DNA of 23,087 bases. It comes from CALMNV01 sp035688975. Lineage in GTDB: Bacteria > Actinomycetota > Actinomycetes > Actinomycetales > Dermatophilaceae. Both the position numbers and the translations under genes were made by a program. The DNA lies in NCBI RefSeq assembly GCF_035688975.1, contig NZ_DASSMH010000094.1, positions 1 to 23,087 on the forward strand, in the 5' to 3' direction. Shown one piece after another: positions 1 to 6,818 of this stretch. The number at the start of each line of letters is the position of its first letter. Within the stretch, counting starts at the first letter, position 1. The notes under the pieces were generated by a model. That model made no database searches. It saw nothing but the letters and a program-made list of their open reading frames with translations, and was not told the origin of the DNA.

Positions 1-76
1 GCCACTCGACGTTGGGGGGGTGTGGGTGGGATGGTGCCGGTGGTCCCCGCCTCGTCGAGTGGCCAGTTTCGTACGC
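1..76. repeat. Intergenic inverted-repeat element, cut by the window edge
   Basis: The first 11 bases (GCCACTCGACG) are the exact reverse complement of bases 53-63 (CGTCGAGTGGC), with a G-rich spacer between them. The right arm continues as TCGAGTGGCCAGTTTCGTAC from 55. The same core returns at 14223, 14256 and four times after 22950, so this is one member of a dispersed family. It lies beyond the 3' end of the methyltransferase gene. The left arm is probably incomplete because the window starts inside it. Confidence 0.75.
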
Positions 77-108
77 GCGCCGGCGCGCCGGGGTGCAGGG
101 GCCACCGG

Positions 109-798
109 TCAGAAGCGGCGCCACCACAGGTTGACGGCGTAGTCGACCCCCGTGGCGTCCGGGTGCTCGGCGAGGATCAGCCGCACGTGATCGGGCGGGA
201 ACTCGATGCCGACGACGGCCTCGAAGTCTGCGCGCGACTCGAAGTCCCAGCGGATGTCCACGCGCTCGCGCTGCCAGCCCTGACGCGCCCAGAAGCGCTC
301 GACGGCCCGCGGATCGTAGGCCGGCAGCGCCCGGCGAAACCAGGACCCGAAGGTCGAGCGGGTCGCGTCGTTGTCGATGACGTATGCCGTGCCGCCGGGT
401 CGCAGGACCCGCGCGAGCTCCGTGAGCCCCGGCTCGCACCCGGGCCCGAAGAAGTAGGCCCAGCGGGCGTGCGCGACGTCGAAGGACGCGTCCGGCACCC
501 CGATCGAGGCGGCACCCTCCTCGCGGACGGTGACGTGCGGCATACCGGCGACCCGGTCCCGAGCGAGGGCGGCCAGCGGCGGGTGCGGCTCGACGCCCGT
601 GACGGTGGCGGCGGACTCGCCGAAGCGCGCGAGGTGGAAGCCCGTGCCGCAGCCGACGTCCAGCACGTCAGTGCCTACCCAGTCCGCGATCTCACGCATC
701 GTGGCCTCGATCGCGCCGGCCCGGTCCACGCCGCGGTTCTCGACCTCGTAGACGTCGGGCGAGCGCCAGATGTTGGGCGACGGGATGGGCCCGGTCAT
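109..798 (-). CDS. Class I SAM-dependent methyltransferase
   Basis: The 229-residue protein has the Rossmann methyltransferase motif I VLDVGCGTG at residues 45-53, an acidic residue ending strand 2 (GVEPH, Glu about 70) that would bind the SAM ribose, a motif near SFDVAHARWAYFF, and a post-motif LARVLRPGGTAYVID. These are typical of the Methyltransf_11 group of small soluble enzymes. The methyl acceptor cannot be told. The ATG overlaps the TGA of the upstream Cys-rich gene (ATGA arrangement), so the two are very probably co-transcribed and translationally coupled. Fold assignment is secure; substrate is unknown. Confidence 0.9.
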   Translation of the reverse strand: MTGPIPSPNIWRSPDVYEVENRGVDRAGAIEATMREIADWVGTDVLDVGCGTGFHLARFGESAATVTGVEPHPPLAALARDRVAGMPHVTVREEGAASIGVPDASFDVAHARWAYFFGPGCEPGLTELARVLRPGGTAYVIDNDATRSTFGSWFRRALPAYDPRAVERFWARQGWQRERVDIRWDFESRADFEAVVGIEFPPDHVRLILAEHPDATGVDYAVNLWWRRF

Positions 799-1595
799 TC
801 CGTCCCGCCGGCCTCGAGGGTGGCGGGGTGCACGAGGAGGGGCAGCAGCTTGCGCGCCCCACGCGCGCGGACCGCCTTGACGGACGCGAGGTGCGCCTCG
901 GCCCGCAGCACGAGCTCCTCGTATGCCGGTGCGCCCATGAGCTCGACGAGCTCAGGGGCGTTGGAGCGGTAGACCGGCTCGCGGCCCACGTGGGCCTCGG
1001 GGTTGCCGGAGCAGTACCAGTCGAGGTCGTGGCCGCCGGGTCCCCAGCCCCGCCGGTCGTACTCGGTGATGGTCACCTCGAGGTAGCTCGTGTCGTCGGG
1101 CAGCTCGACGGTGCGATAGGTCCGCCTCGTCGGCAGCTGCCAGCACACGTCGGGCTTGGCGGTGAGCGGCTGCACCCCCGTGAGCACGGCGTGCTGGTGC
1201 AGGGCACACCCGGCACCGGCGGGGAAGCCCGGCCGGTTGAGGAAGATGCAGGCGCCCTCGACGACCCTCGTCTTGCGGGCGCCGTCCTCCTTCTCCGTCC
1301 AGTCGGCGCGGGCTCCCGTGGCCGTGCCGACCGCGTGGAACTGCCACTCGTCCTCGCCGAGCTCGTCGACGACGGCAGCGACGCGCTCGAGGTCGGCCTT
1401 GTCGGTGAAGTGCGCGCCGAGCGTGCAGCAGCCGTCGTCGGGGCGGTCCGCGTAGATGCCCTGGCAGCCGGCGCCGAAGATGCACGTCCAGCTGCTCGTG
1501 AGCCAGGTGAGGTCGCAGCAGAACCGCTGCCCGGGGTCGGCCGGGTCGGGGAACTCGACCCACACGCGGGACAGGTCGAGGGGTGCTTCAGCCAC
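795..1595 (-). CDS. Cys-rich conserved hypothetical protein, possible metal or Fe-S binder
   Basis: This 266-residue protein is not one I can name. It carries about ten cysteines in clustered pairs: FCCDLTW, TCIFGAGC, DGCCTLGAHF, then GACIFLNRPGF and GAGCALHQHAV, and later DVCW and WYCSG. CC and CxxxxxC patterns next to a His-containing stretch suggest a bound metal or Fe-S cluster, as in other Cys-rich proteins of the YkgJ type; this is inference only. No signal peptide or membrane segment is visible, so it should be cytoplasmic. The GTG start at 1595 is chosen because TAGGGT lies exactly 6 nt upstream (leaderless arrangement). It overlaps the methyltransferase gene by four bases, which suggests a shared task. 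Confidence 0.8.
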   Translation of the reverse strand: MAEAPLDLSRVWVEFPDPADPGQRFCCDLTWLTSSWTCIFGAGCQGIYADRPDDGCCTLGAHFTDKADLERVAAVVDELGEDEWQFHAVGTATGARADWTEKEDGARKTRVVEGACIFLNRPGFPAGAGCALHQHAVLTGVQPLTAKPDVCWQLPTRRTYRTVELPDDTSYLEVTITEYDRRGWGPGGHDLDWYCSGNPEAHVGREPVYRSNAPELVELMGAPAYEELVLRAEAHLASVKAVRARGARKLLPLLVHPATLEAGGTE

Positions 1596-1601
1596 CGGCT
1601 C

Positions 1602-1607
1602 ACCCTA
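1602..1607 (-). promoter_or_regulatory. -10 element of a probable leaderless promoter
   Basis: TAGGGT on the minus strand, followed by 6 nt and the GTG of the Cys-rich gene. The spacing puts the transcription start on or next to the start codon. Confidence 0.6.
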
Positions 1608-1725
1608 CGTCGTGTCGAGGCCCCCGACGCCGACCCCGGTCGCCGACGCCGAGCAGAGCTCCCGCCGTCCCGTATGCCGCTGGGCGCGTCCGACGGTAGG
1701 TTCCGACGGGTCTCGCGGCCCGGGC

Positions 1726-1731
1726 TACGGT
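1726..1731 (+). promoter_or_regulatory. -10 element of a probable leaderless promoter for the TetR gene
   Basis: TACGGT followed by 7 nt and ATG at 1739. No ribosome binding site is visible, which favours this ATG over the in-frame GTG at 1730 that lies inside the hexamer. Upstream, TCCGACGG is repeated at 1689-1696 and 1702-1709 (13 bp apart), possibly part of the promoter or an operator. Confidence 0.55.
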
Positions 1732-1738
1732 GGCTGCC

Positions 1739-2392
1739 ATGACGTCTGGCGAAGGCCGCGGCGGCGCCGCGCCGACCGGCGCCTCGCGCACCGGCACGCG
1801 CGGCCGCGGTCGTCGCGCCGGAGGCGGGGACACGCGGGCTGCCATCGTGGCGGCCGCACGCGCGCAGTTCGCGAGGCACGGCTACGACAAGGCGACGCTG
1901 CGCGGCATCGCGCGCGAGGCAGGCGTCGACCCCTCGCTCGTGCACCACTACTTCTCGGGCAAGGCGGGGCTGTTCGCGCAGACGCTCGACGTGCCCGTCG
2001 ATCCGGGGGCGGTCATCGACGCCGTGCTGGCACCGGGCCTGGACCGGGTCGGCTGGCGCATCGTCGAGGCGTTCCTCGGGGTCTGGGACGCGCCGGGCCG
2101 GCGGGAGAGCTTCGTGGCGCTGCTGCGGTCGAGCATGACCAGCGACGAGGGCGCCCGGGTGCTGCGCGAGTTCCTCGTCCGGGAGGTGTTCGGCCGGGTG
2201 ACCGCGGCGGCCGGCGTGCCGGACGCCGCGCTGCGGGCCTCACTCGCCGCGTCGCAGGTGCTGGGAATGGCCGTCCTGCGCTATGTCCTCAAGGTGCCCG
2301 CCCTCGTCGAGGCGTCCGACGCCGAGATCGTCGAGCGTCTCGGGCCGGTCCTGCAGCGGCACCTGGTAGACGACGTGCCCCGCCGGGACTAG
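1739..2392 (+). CDS. TetR-family transcriptional regulator of the adjacent ABC exporter
   Basis: The 217-residue protein has a basic, Gly-rich N-terminal extension of about 30 residues. A canonical TetR helix-turn-helix follows at about residues 30-76: TRAAIVAAARAQFARHGYD, then ATLRGIAREAGV and SLVHHYFSGKAGLF. The all-helical C-terminal domain would bind a ligand and dimerise. Its stop codon is 10 nt before the exporter ATPase gene, and a perfect palindrome sits at that junction. By analogy with TetR-controlled DrrAB-like exporters I infer that it represses the pump until a toxic ligand binds. Its TAG stop codon is also the start of a -10-like hexamer for the next gene. The start could instead be GTG 1730, adding three residues. 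Confidence 0.92.
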   Translation: MTSGEGRGGAAPTGASRTGTRGRGRRAGGGDTRAAIVAAARAQFARHGYDKATLRGIAREAGVDPSLVHHYFSGKAGLFAQTLDVPVDPGAVIDAVLAPGLDRVGWRIVEAFLGVWDAPGRRESFVALLRSSMTSDEGARVLREFLVREVFGRVTAAAGVPDAALRASLAASQVLGMAVLRYVLKVPALVEASDAEIVERLGPVLQRHLVDDVPRRD

Positions 2393-2395
2393 ATT
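2390..2395 (+). promoter_or_regulatory. -10 element overlapping the TetR stop codon
   Basis: TAGATT begins with the TAG stop codon of the TetR gene and ends 7 nt before the ATG of the exporter ATPase gene, giving a separate leaderless promoter for the pump. The palindrome at 2395-2410 begins on its last base. Confidence 0.5.
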
Positions 2396-2410
2396 TCATC
2401 ACATGATGAA
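2395..2410. promoter_or_regulatory. Probable TetR operator (16-bp palindrome)
   Basis: TTCATCA-CA-TGATGAA is a perfect 7-2-7 inverted repeat. It is strikingly A/T-rich for its surroundings and covers the start codon at 2403. It sits between the regulator and the pump it probably controls and just downstream of the TAGATT hexamer, so a bound dimer would block RNA polymerase. I found no second copy in the window, so TetR autoregulation from the same site is not supported. Confidence 0.7.
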
Positions 2411-3224
2411 TAACGGGTCCGGGCCGGCGGTGCAGATCCGCGGGCTGCGGGTCGTGCGCGGTCGCCGGACCGTCTTCGCGGGCCTCGACCTGGAGCTGCC
2501 GAGGGGGCGGGTCGTCGGTCTCCTCGGCCCGTCGGGCTCGGGCAAGTCGACGCTGCTGCGCTGCCTCGTCGGCGTGCAGGTCATCGAGTCGGGGCAGGTG
2601 CGGGTGCTGGGGGAGCCGGCCGGGTCGGCGCAGGTGCGGTCCCAGGTGGGCTACGTCACCCAGTCGCCGAGCGTCTACGCGGACCTGACCATCCGGGACA
2701 ACGTCGCCTACTTCGGTCGGGCGGTCGGTCTTCGCGGTGACGCGCTGGCGGCCGCGGTGCGGCGCACCATCGACGAGACGGACCTCGCCTCGCACGCCGA
2801 CCAGCTCGTCCGCGACCTCTCCGGCGGGCAGGAGTCGCGCGTGTCGCTTGCCTGTGCGCTCGTCGGCCGGCCGAGCCTGCTCGTGCTCGACGAGCCGACC
2901 GTGGGCCTCGACCCGGTGCTGCGCCGCGACCTCTGGCAGCTCTTCCACGACCTCGCGGCGCAGGGCCACTCGCTCGTCGTCTCCAGCCACGTCATGGACG
3001 AAGCGGCCCGGTGCGACGAGCTCGTCCTGCTCCGCCAGGGCCGCATCCTCGCCCACGTCACCCCCGACCAGCTGCTCGCGCGGACCGGCACGTCCGACCC
3101 CGACGCGGCCTTCCTCGCCCTCATCGACGCCGCGGACGCCGCGGACGCGACGGACACGACGGACACGACCGACACGGCGGACAGAGCCCATCCCAGCGCC
3201 GGCGCCGGCGCCGACCGAGCGTGA
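2403..3224 (+). CDS. ABC exporter ATP-binding subunit (DrrA-like)
   Basis: The 273-residue ATPase shows the full set of motifs: Walker A GPSGSGKST (residues 42-50), Q-loop YVTQSPSVY, signature LSGGQ (about 139-143), Walker B LLVLDEP (about 159-165) and H-loop VVSSHVMDEA. This layout fits ABC-2 exporters for drugs or lipids; it would drive the permease encoded next, 13 nt downstream. The C-terminal tail after about residue 240 is a low-complexity run of Asp-Ala/Thr triplets ending in a Gly/Ala stretch, made by a 9-bp tandem repeat. The tail is unusual for the family and its length may vary between strains. The first of two successive ATGs lies inside the presumed TetR operator. Confidence 0.93.
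   Translation: MMNNGSGPAVQIRGLRVVRGRRTVFAGLDLELPRGRVVGLLGPSGSGKSTLLRCLVGVQVIESGQVRVLGEPAGSAQVRSQVGYVTQSPSVYADLTIRDNVAYFGRAVGLRGDALAAAVRRTIDETDLASHADQLVRDLSGGQESRVSLACALVGRPSLLVLDEPTVGLDPVLRRDLWQLFHDLAAQGHSLVVSSHVMDEAARCDELVLLRQGRILAHVTPDQLLARTGTSDPDAAFLALIDAADAADATDTTDTTDTADRAHPSAGAGADRA
3126..3188 (+). repeat. In-frame 9-bp tandem repeat in the ATPase tail
   Basis: Seven consecutive 9-bp units begin with GAC (GACGCCGCG twice, GACGCGACG, GACACGACG, GACACGACC, GACACGGCG, then a degenerate GACAGAGCC). They encode D-A-A / D-T-T type triplets. The period is a multiple of three, so copy-number change would alter length without breaking the frame. Confidence 0.8.
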
Positions 3225-3237
3225 CGGAGCGACTGCC

Positions 3238-3972
3238 ATGCACCCCAGCCTCACGCTCGCGACCGCGGCCCGCGTCCTGCGCCAGCTGCGGACCGACCAC
3301 CGCACCATCGCCTTGATCCTCGTCGTGCCCTGCGTGCTCCTCGGGCTCCTCGCCTGGATCTACGCCGACACGCCCGTCTTCGACCGCATCGGCCCGGCTC
3401 TGCTCGGGGTCTTCCCCATGGTCGTGATGTTCGTCGTCACGTCCGTGGCGACCCTGCGCGAGCGCCAGTCCGGCACGCTCGAACGCCTGTTGACGACCCC
3501 GCTCGGCAAGGGCGACTTCATGCTCGGGTATGCCGTCGCCTTCGGGGCGCTTGCCGTCGTGCAGGCCCTGGTTGCCACCGGGTTCGCGGTGGGGGTGGCG
3601 GGCCTCGACGTGTCCGGCCCGCTGTGGCTGCTCGTGCTGGTCGCGGTCGCCGACGCGGTGCTCGGCACGGCGCTCGGGCTCCTCGCGAGCGGCTTCGCCC
3701 GCACGGAGTTCCAGGCGGTGCAGTTCATGCCGGCCCTCATCCTGCCGCAGTTCCTCCTGTGCGGGCTGCTCGCGCCCCGCGACACGTTGCCGACGGCGCT
3801 GCGCTGGCTCTCCGACGTGCTGCCCCTGTCGTATGCCGTCGACGCGATGAAGGAGATCGCGGCGGTCGCGAGCCCGGTGGGGTCGGTGCTGGGCGACCTG
3901 GGCATCGTCGTCGGCTTCGTCGTCGTCGCGCTCGCCTTCGCCTCGCTGACGCTGCAGCGGCGCTCCGCCTGA
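3238..3972 (+). CDS. ABC-2 type exporter permease subunit
   Basis: The 244-residue membrane protein has about six hydrophobic segments, for example ALILVVPCVLLGLLAWIY near residues 25-42, LLGVFPMVVMFVVTSVA, a long pair around residues 100-145, and a last helix near IVVGFVVVALAFASL. The RERQSGTLERLLTTPL stretch after the second helix is the cytoplasmic coupling motif characteristic of ABC-2 permeases. The ATG has GGAG 8 nt upstream and follows the ATPase gene directly, so the two form the pump. Substrate is not predictable; the linked TetR gene suggests a toxic compound. Confidence 0.92.
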   Translation: MHPSLTLATAARVLRQLRTDHRTIALILVVPCVLLGLLAWIYADTPVFDRIGPALLGVFPMVVMFVVTSVATLRERQSGTLERLLTTPLGKGDFMLGYAVAFGALAVVQALVATGFAVGVAGLDVSGPLWLLVLVAVADAVLGTALGLLASGFARTEFQAVQFMPALILPQFLLCGLLAPRDTLPTALRWLSDVLPLSYAVDAMKEIAAVASPVGSVLGDLGIVVGFVVVALAFASLTLQRRSA

Positions 3973-3982
3973 GCGCCGCTGC
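3954..3982 (+). terminator. Hairpin terminator overlapping the permease stop codon
   Basis: GCAGCGGCGCT (3954-3964) pairs perfectly with AGCGCCGCTGC (3972-3982) around a 7-nt loop that includes most of the TGA stop. No U-run follows, which is common in high-GC actinobacteria. Confidence 0.6.
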
Positions 3983-4045
3983 AACGTGCGGCAGCCGCCC
4001 AGCGCGCGCGGCGAGCGTCAGGTGAGCGCGCCGCCGGGTGGCTTG

Positions 4046-4051
4046 TAGGGT
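4046..4051 (+). promoter_or_regulatory. -10 element of a probable leaderless promoter for ppx
   Basis: TAGGGT, then 6 nt, then ATG at 4058. It is identical in sequence and spacing to the element before the gene starting at 1595. Confidence 0.6.
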
Positions 4052-4057
4052 CGGCCC

Positions 4058-4987
4058 ATGCGCCTCGGGGTCATCGACGTCGGTTCCAACACCGTCCACT
4101 TCCTCGTCGTCGACGCCCATCTCGGCGGTCACCCGCTGCCGGCGTTCTCCCACAAGATCGAGCTGCGCCTCTCGGAGAGCATCGGCCCCGACGGCCGGGT
4201 GGACAAGCGCTGCGAGCAGCGGCTCGTCTCGTTCGTCGCCGAGTGCCGACGGCTCGCCGACGACAACGGCGTCGAGGACATCTTCGGGTTCGCCACGTCG
4301 GCCCTGCGGGAGGCGGGCAACGGCGAGGGCATCCTCGAGCGGGTCCGCGCCGAGACGGGCACCACGCTCGAGGTCCTCAGCGGCCCCGACGAGGCCCGGA
4401 TGACCTTCCTCGCGGTGCGGCGGTGGTTCGGCTGGTCGAGCGGCCGGCTGCTCGTCATCGACATCGGGGGCGGCTCGCTCGAGCTCGCCTCGGGCATCGA
4501 CGAGGAGCCCGACGTCGCACTCAGCCTGCCGCTCGGCGCCGGGCGCGTGACGCGGGAGCGCCTTCCCGGCGACCCGCCCGACAAGGCCACGGTCAAGCAG
4601 GTGCGCTCGCAGGTGCGGGCCGAGGTCGCCGCGCAGGTGCGCCCGCTGCTCAAGGCGGGCGTGCCCGACCGGGTCGTCGGCACGTCGAAGACCATCCGCT
4701 CCCTGGCGCGTCTCGCCGGCGCAGCGCCCAGCGCCGAGGGGCCCTTCGTGCACCGGTCGCTGCGCCGCGAGGACCTCACCGAGATCGTCGGCCGCGTGCG
4801 GACCATGTCGGCGGCCGAGCGCGCGCGGCTGCCGGGCGTGTCGGTGACGAGGGCGCCGCAGCTGCTCGGCGGCGCCCTCGTCGTCGAGGCGGCGATGGAC
4901 CTGCTGCGCGTCGACCAGCTCGACATCTGCCCGTGGGCGCTGCGTGAGGGCCTCATCCTGCGCCGGCTCGACCACATCGCGTCGTGA
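4058..4987 (+). CDS. ppx: Exopolyphosphatase, Ppx/GppA family
   Basis: The protein (309 residues) has the actin/ASKHA-fold phosphate motifs of the family: GVIDVGSNTVHFLVVD at residues 4-19, FGFATSALREAGN near 85-97, the second phosphate loop VIDIGGGSLELASG near 133-146, and GTSKTIRSLARL near 208-219. The length matches the short two-domain actinobacterial type (M. tuberculosis Ppx1, Rv0496) and not the four-domain enterobacterial enzyme. It is expected to remove terminal phosphate from polyphosphate and possibly act on pppGpp, in the cytoplasm. The following TIM-barrel gene in the same direction also matches the mycobacterial neighbourhood. Confidence 0.92.
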   Translation: MRLGVIDVGSNTVHFLVVDAHLGGHPLPAFSHKIELRLSESIGPDGRVDKRCEQRLVSFVAECRRLADDNGVEDIFGFATSALREAGNGEGILERVRAETGTTLEVLSGPDEARMTFLAVRRWFGWSSGRLLVIDIGGGSLELASGIDEEPDVALSLPLGAGRVTRERLPGDPPDKATVKQVRSQVRAEVAAQVRPLLKAGVPDRVVGTSKTIRSLARLAGAAPSAEGPFVHRSLRREDLTEIVGRVRTMSAAERARLPGVSVTRAPQLLGGALVVEAAMDLLRVDQLDICPWALREGLILRRLDHIAS

Positions 4988-5021
4988 CGCGCGGCGACAC
5001 CGACGGACCGCCGGCCCGGCG

Positions 5022-5027
5022 CACAAT
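5022..5027 (+). promoter_or_regulatory. -10-like element before the TIM-barrel gene
   Basis: CACAAT followed by 6 nt and ATG 5034. The first base departs from the usual T, so this is a weaker case than its neighbours. Confidence 0.4.
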
Positions 5028-5033
5028 GAGCGC

Positions 5034-5831
5034 ATGACCGCGCCCATCGGGCTGTCGACGGCGTCGCTCTATCCGTCGGACGCCGCGACGGCGTTCAGCG
5101 CTGCGGCCCGCCTCGGCTACGACGCCGTCGAGGTCATGGTGTGGACCGACCCGGTCACGCAGGAGGCGGGGGCGCTGCGGGCCCTCTCCGAGCTGCACGG
5201 CATACCGATCGTCTCCGTGCACGCCCCGACGCTGCTCCTCACGCAACGGGTGTGGGGCAACGACCCGTGGGGCAAGGTCGACCGCTCCATCGAGCTCGCC
5301 CAGGAGGTGGGCGCCTCCACCGTCGTGCTGCACCCACCCTTCCGGTGGCAGCGGGAGTATGCCGCCGGGTTCGTCGACGGGGTGGCCACGCGCGAGGACG
5401 AGACCGGCATCCGGCTGGCGGTCGAGAACATGTTCCCGTGGCGGACCGCCCGCCGCGACGTGCTGGCCTACCTGCCGCACTGGGACCCGGTCGAGCAGCC
5501 GTTCGACCACGTGACGCTCGACCTGTCGCACACGGCGACGGCCGGCTCGGACGCTCTCGAGATGGCCCGGCAGCTCGGGTCGCGGCTCACCCACGTGCAC
5601 CTCGCCGACGGCACGGGTTCCTTCAAGGACGAGCACCTCGTGCCCGGGCGCGGCGACCAGCCGTGCGGCGCCGTGCTGCAGCTCGTCGCCGACGCGGGCT
5701 TCGACGGCGCGGTCGTCGTGGAGGTGGGCACGCGAAAGGTCGGCCCGGACCAGCGGGAGCTCGACCTCGCCGAGGCGCTGGCCTTCGCCAGGCTGCACCT
5801 GGCCCCGGAGCTCGGCGTCGGCCGGCTCTGA
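5034..5831 (+). CDS. Sugar phosphate isomerase/epimerase-like TIM barrel (AP endonuclease 2 fold)
   Basis: The 265-residue protein starts IGLSTASLYP and contains metal-ligand motifs of the xylose-isomerase-like superfamily at successive strand ends: VSVHAP, VVLHPP, LAVENMFPW (Glu), LDLSHTATAG (Asp and His), LTHVHLADG (His and Asp) and VVVEVGTRK (Glu). These would hold one or more divalent metals. The substrate is unknown; orthologous genes sit next to ppx in mycobacteria (Rv0498 near Rv0496). I chose ATG 5034 over an upstream ATG at 4944 because the latter would overlap ppx and add a basic stretch unlike the family. Confidence 0.87.
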   Translation: MTAPIGLSTASLYPSDAATAFSAAARLGYDAVEVMVWTDPVTQEAGALRALSELHGIPIVSVHAPTLLLTQRVWGNDPWGKVDRSIELAQEVGASTVVLHPPFRWQREYAAGFVDGVATREDETGIRLAVENMFPWRTARRDVLAYLPHWDPVEQPFDHVTLDLSHTATAGSDALEMARQLGSRLTHVHLADGTGSFKDEHLVPGRGDQPCGAVLQLVADAGFDGAVVVEVGTRKVGPDQRELDLAEALAFARLHLAPELGVGRL

Positions 5832-5860
5832 CCCGCGCTCCGGCGCTGACCCGTGTGACC

Positions 5861-6631
5861 TCAGGCGTCGACCATCGCCCGTCGGCCGGCCGATGCGCGG
5901 ACCGGCCCGCGCCACGAACGGCCCAGGACGTACGAGAAGTACACGTGCACCAGCAGGATGCCCCAGTAGGCCTCCGCGCCCCGGTAGGCGTAGTCGATGC
6001 CGAAGTCGACGGGGCCGGAGAGGTCAGGACGGACGAGGGCGGCCAGTCTCCAGAAGACGAACCAGGCGAGGACGAGGGCGGCGCACCAGGCGAGGCGCAG
6101 CCGGGGCCGGTCTTCGGCGTCGCGGTCGAGGATGGTGCGGTCGAACAGGTCGAACGCCACCGGTCCGAGCATGGTCATGAGCAGGTTCTCGGACTCGTCG
6201 AGCACGAGGGGTGTCTTGAAGAACACGACGATGAAGGCCAGCACCACCGCCGAGAACCACGGGCCGTAGCGAAGCGGCCGCCTGGGCTGGACGTAGATGG
6301 CCAGCACCCCGGCGCCGAAGAACGACTCGCTGAACGTCGTGTAGTCGGTCGGCAGGTCGGACTGCAGCAGCCACCACCCGAACGCCACCAGGCCGAGCCC
6401 GTAGCCGACGGCGAGCGGCATCGCGTGACGGGTGCGTGCCGCCCAGGGCCGGAACCACTGGATCGTCGCGCACATCAGGATCGCGAAGCCCAGAGCCTCC
6501 CGGTTGTGACCGACCTCGGTGGCCAGGTGGCCCGGCAGGAAGCGGTCGAGGTCGTGACGCACGATGAGCGCCGACAGGACGACCAAGGCCCCGAAGAACA
6601 GCCAGGCACGCGTGGAGGGCTTGGGACTCAT
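5861..6631 (-). CDS. Polytopic membrane protein of unknown function
   Basis: The 256-residue protein has about seven hydrophobic segments: near residues 9-25, 46-60, 71-90, 106-118, 128-145, 180-198 and 222-240. It has polar loops such as the DRDAEDRPR stretch before the sixth. No family motif was recognised. I chose ATG 6631, from which MSPKPSTRAW leads straight into the first helix and which has TAATTT 7 nt upstream. The open frame continues far upstream of this without membrane character. It converges on the TIM-barrel gene with only about 30 bp between them. Confidence 0.8.
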   Translation of the reverse strand: MSPKPSTRAWLFFGALVVLSALIVRHDLDRFLPGHLATEVGHNREALGFAILMCATIQWFRPWAARTRHAMPLAVGYGLGLVAFGWWLLQSDLPTDYTTFSESFFGAGVLAIYVQPRRPLRYGPWFSAVVLAFIVVFFKTPLVLDESENLLMTMLGPVAFDLFDRTILDRDAEDRPRLRLAWCAALVLAWFVFWRLAALVRPDLSGPVDFGIDYAYRGAEAYWGILLVHVYFSYVLGRSWRGPVRASAGRRAMVDA

Positions 6632-6638
6632 GCGTCGA

Positions 6639-6644
6639 AAATTA
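6639..6644 (-). promoter_or_regulatory. -10 element of a probable leaderless promoter
   Basis: TAATTT on the minus strand with 7 nt to the ATG of the membrane protein. It is an unusually A/T-rich spot in this region. Confidence 0.5.
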
Positions 6645-6818
6645 GCAGCGGGCCACGGGCTGCGTCGGGGATTCCCGGTAACAGGGGCACGACCGGGCTG
6701 GCCGCAGGTCACCGCCCGGCGGCATACCCCCGGGGCCGCACGGGCACCTGCCGGAGGCCCAGCCCCGGCGCCCCTCGGGGACGCGGCGCAGGGCGGCGGC
6801 AGGAGGCGGCAGGCGGAG

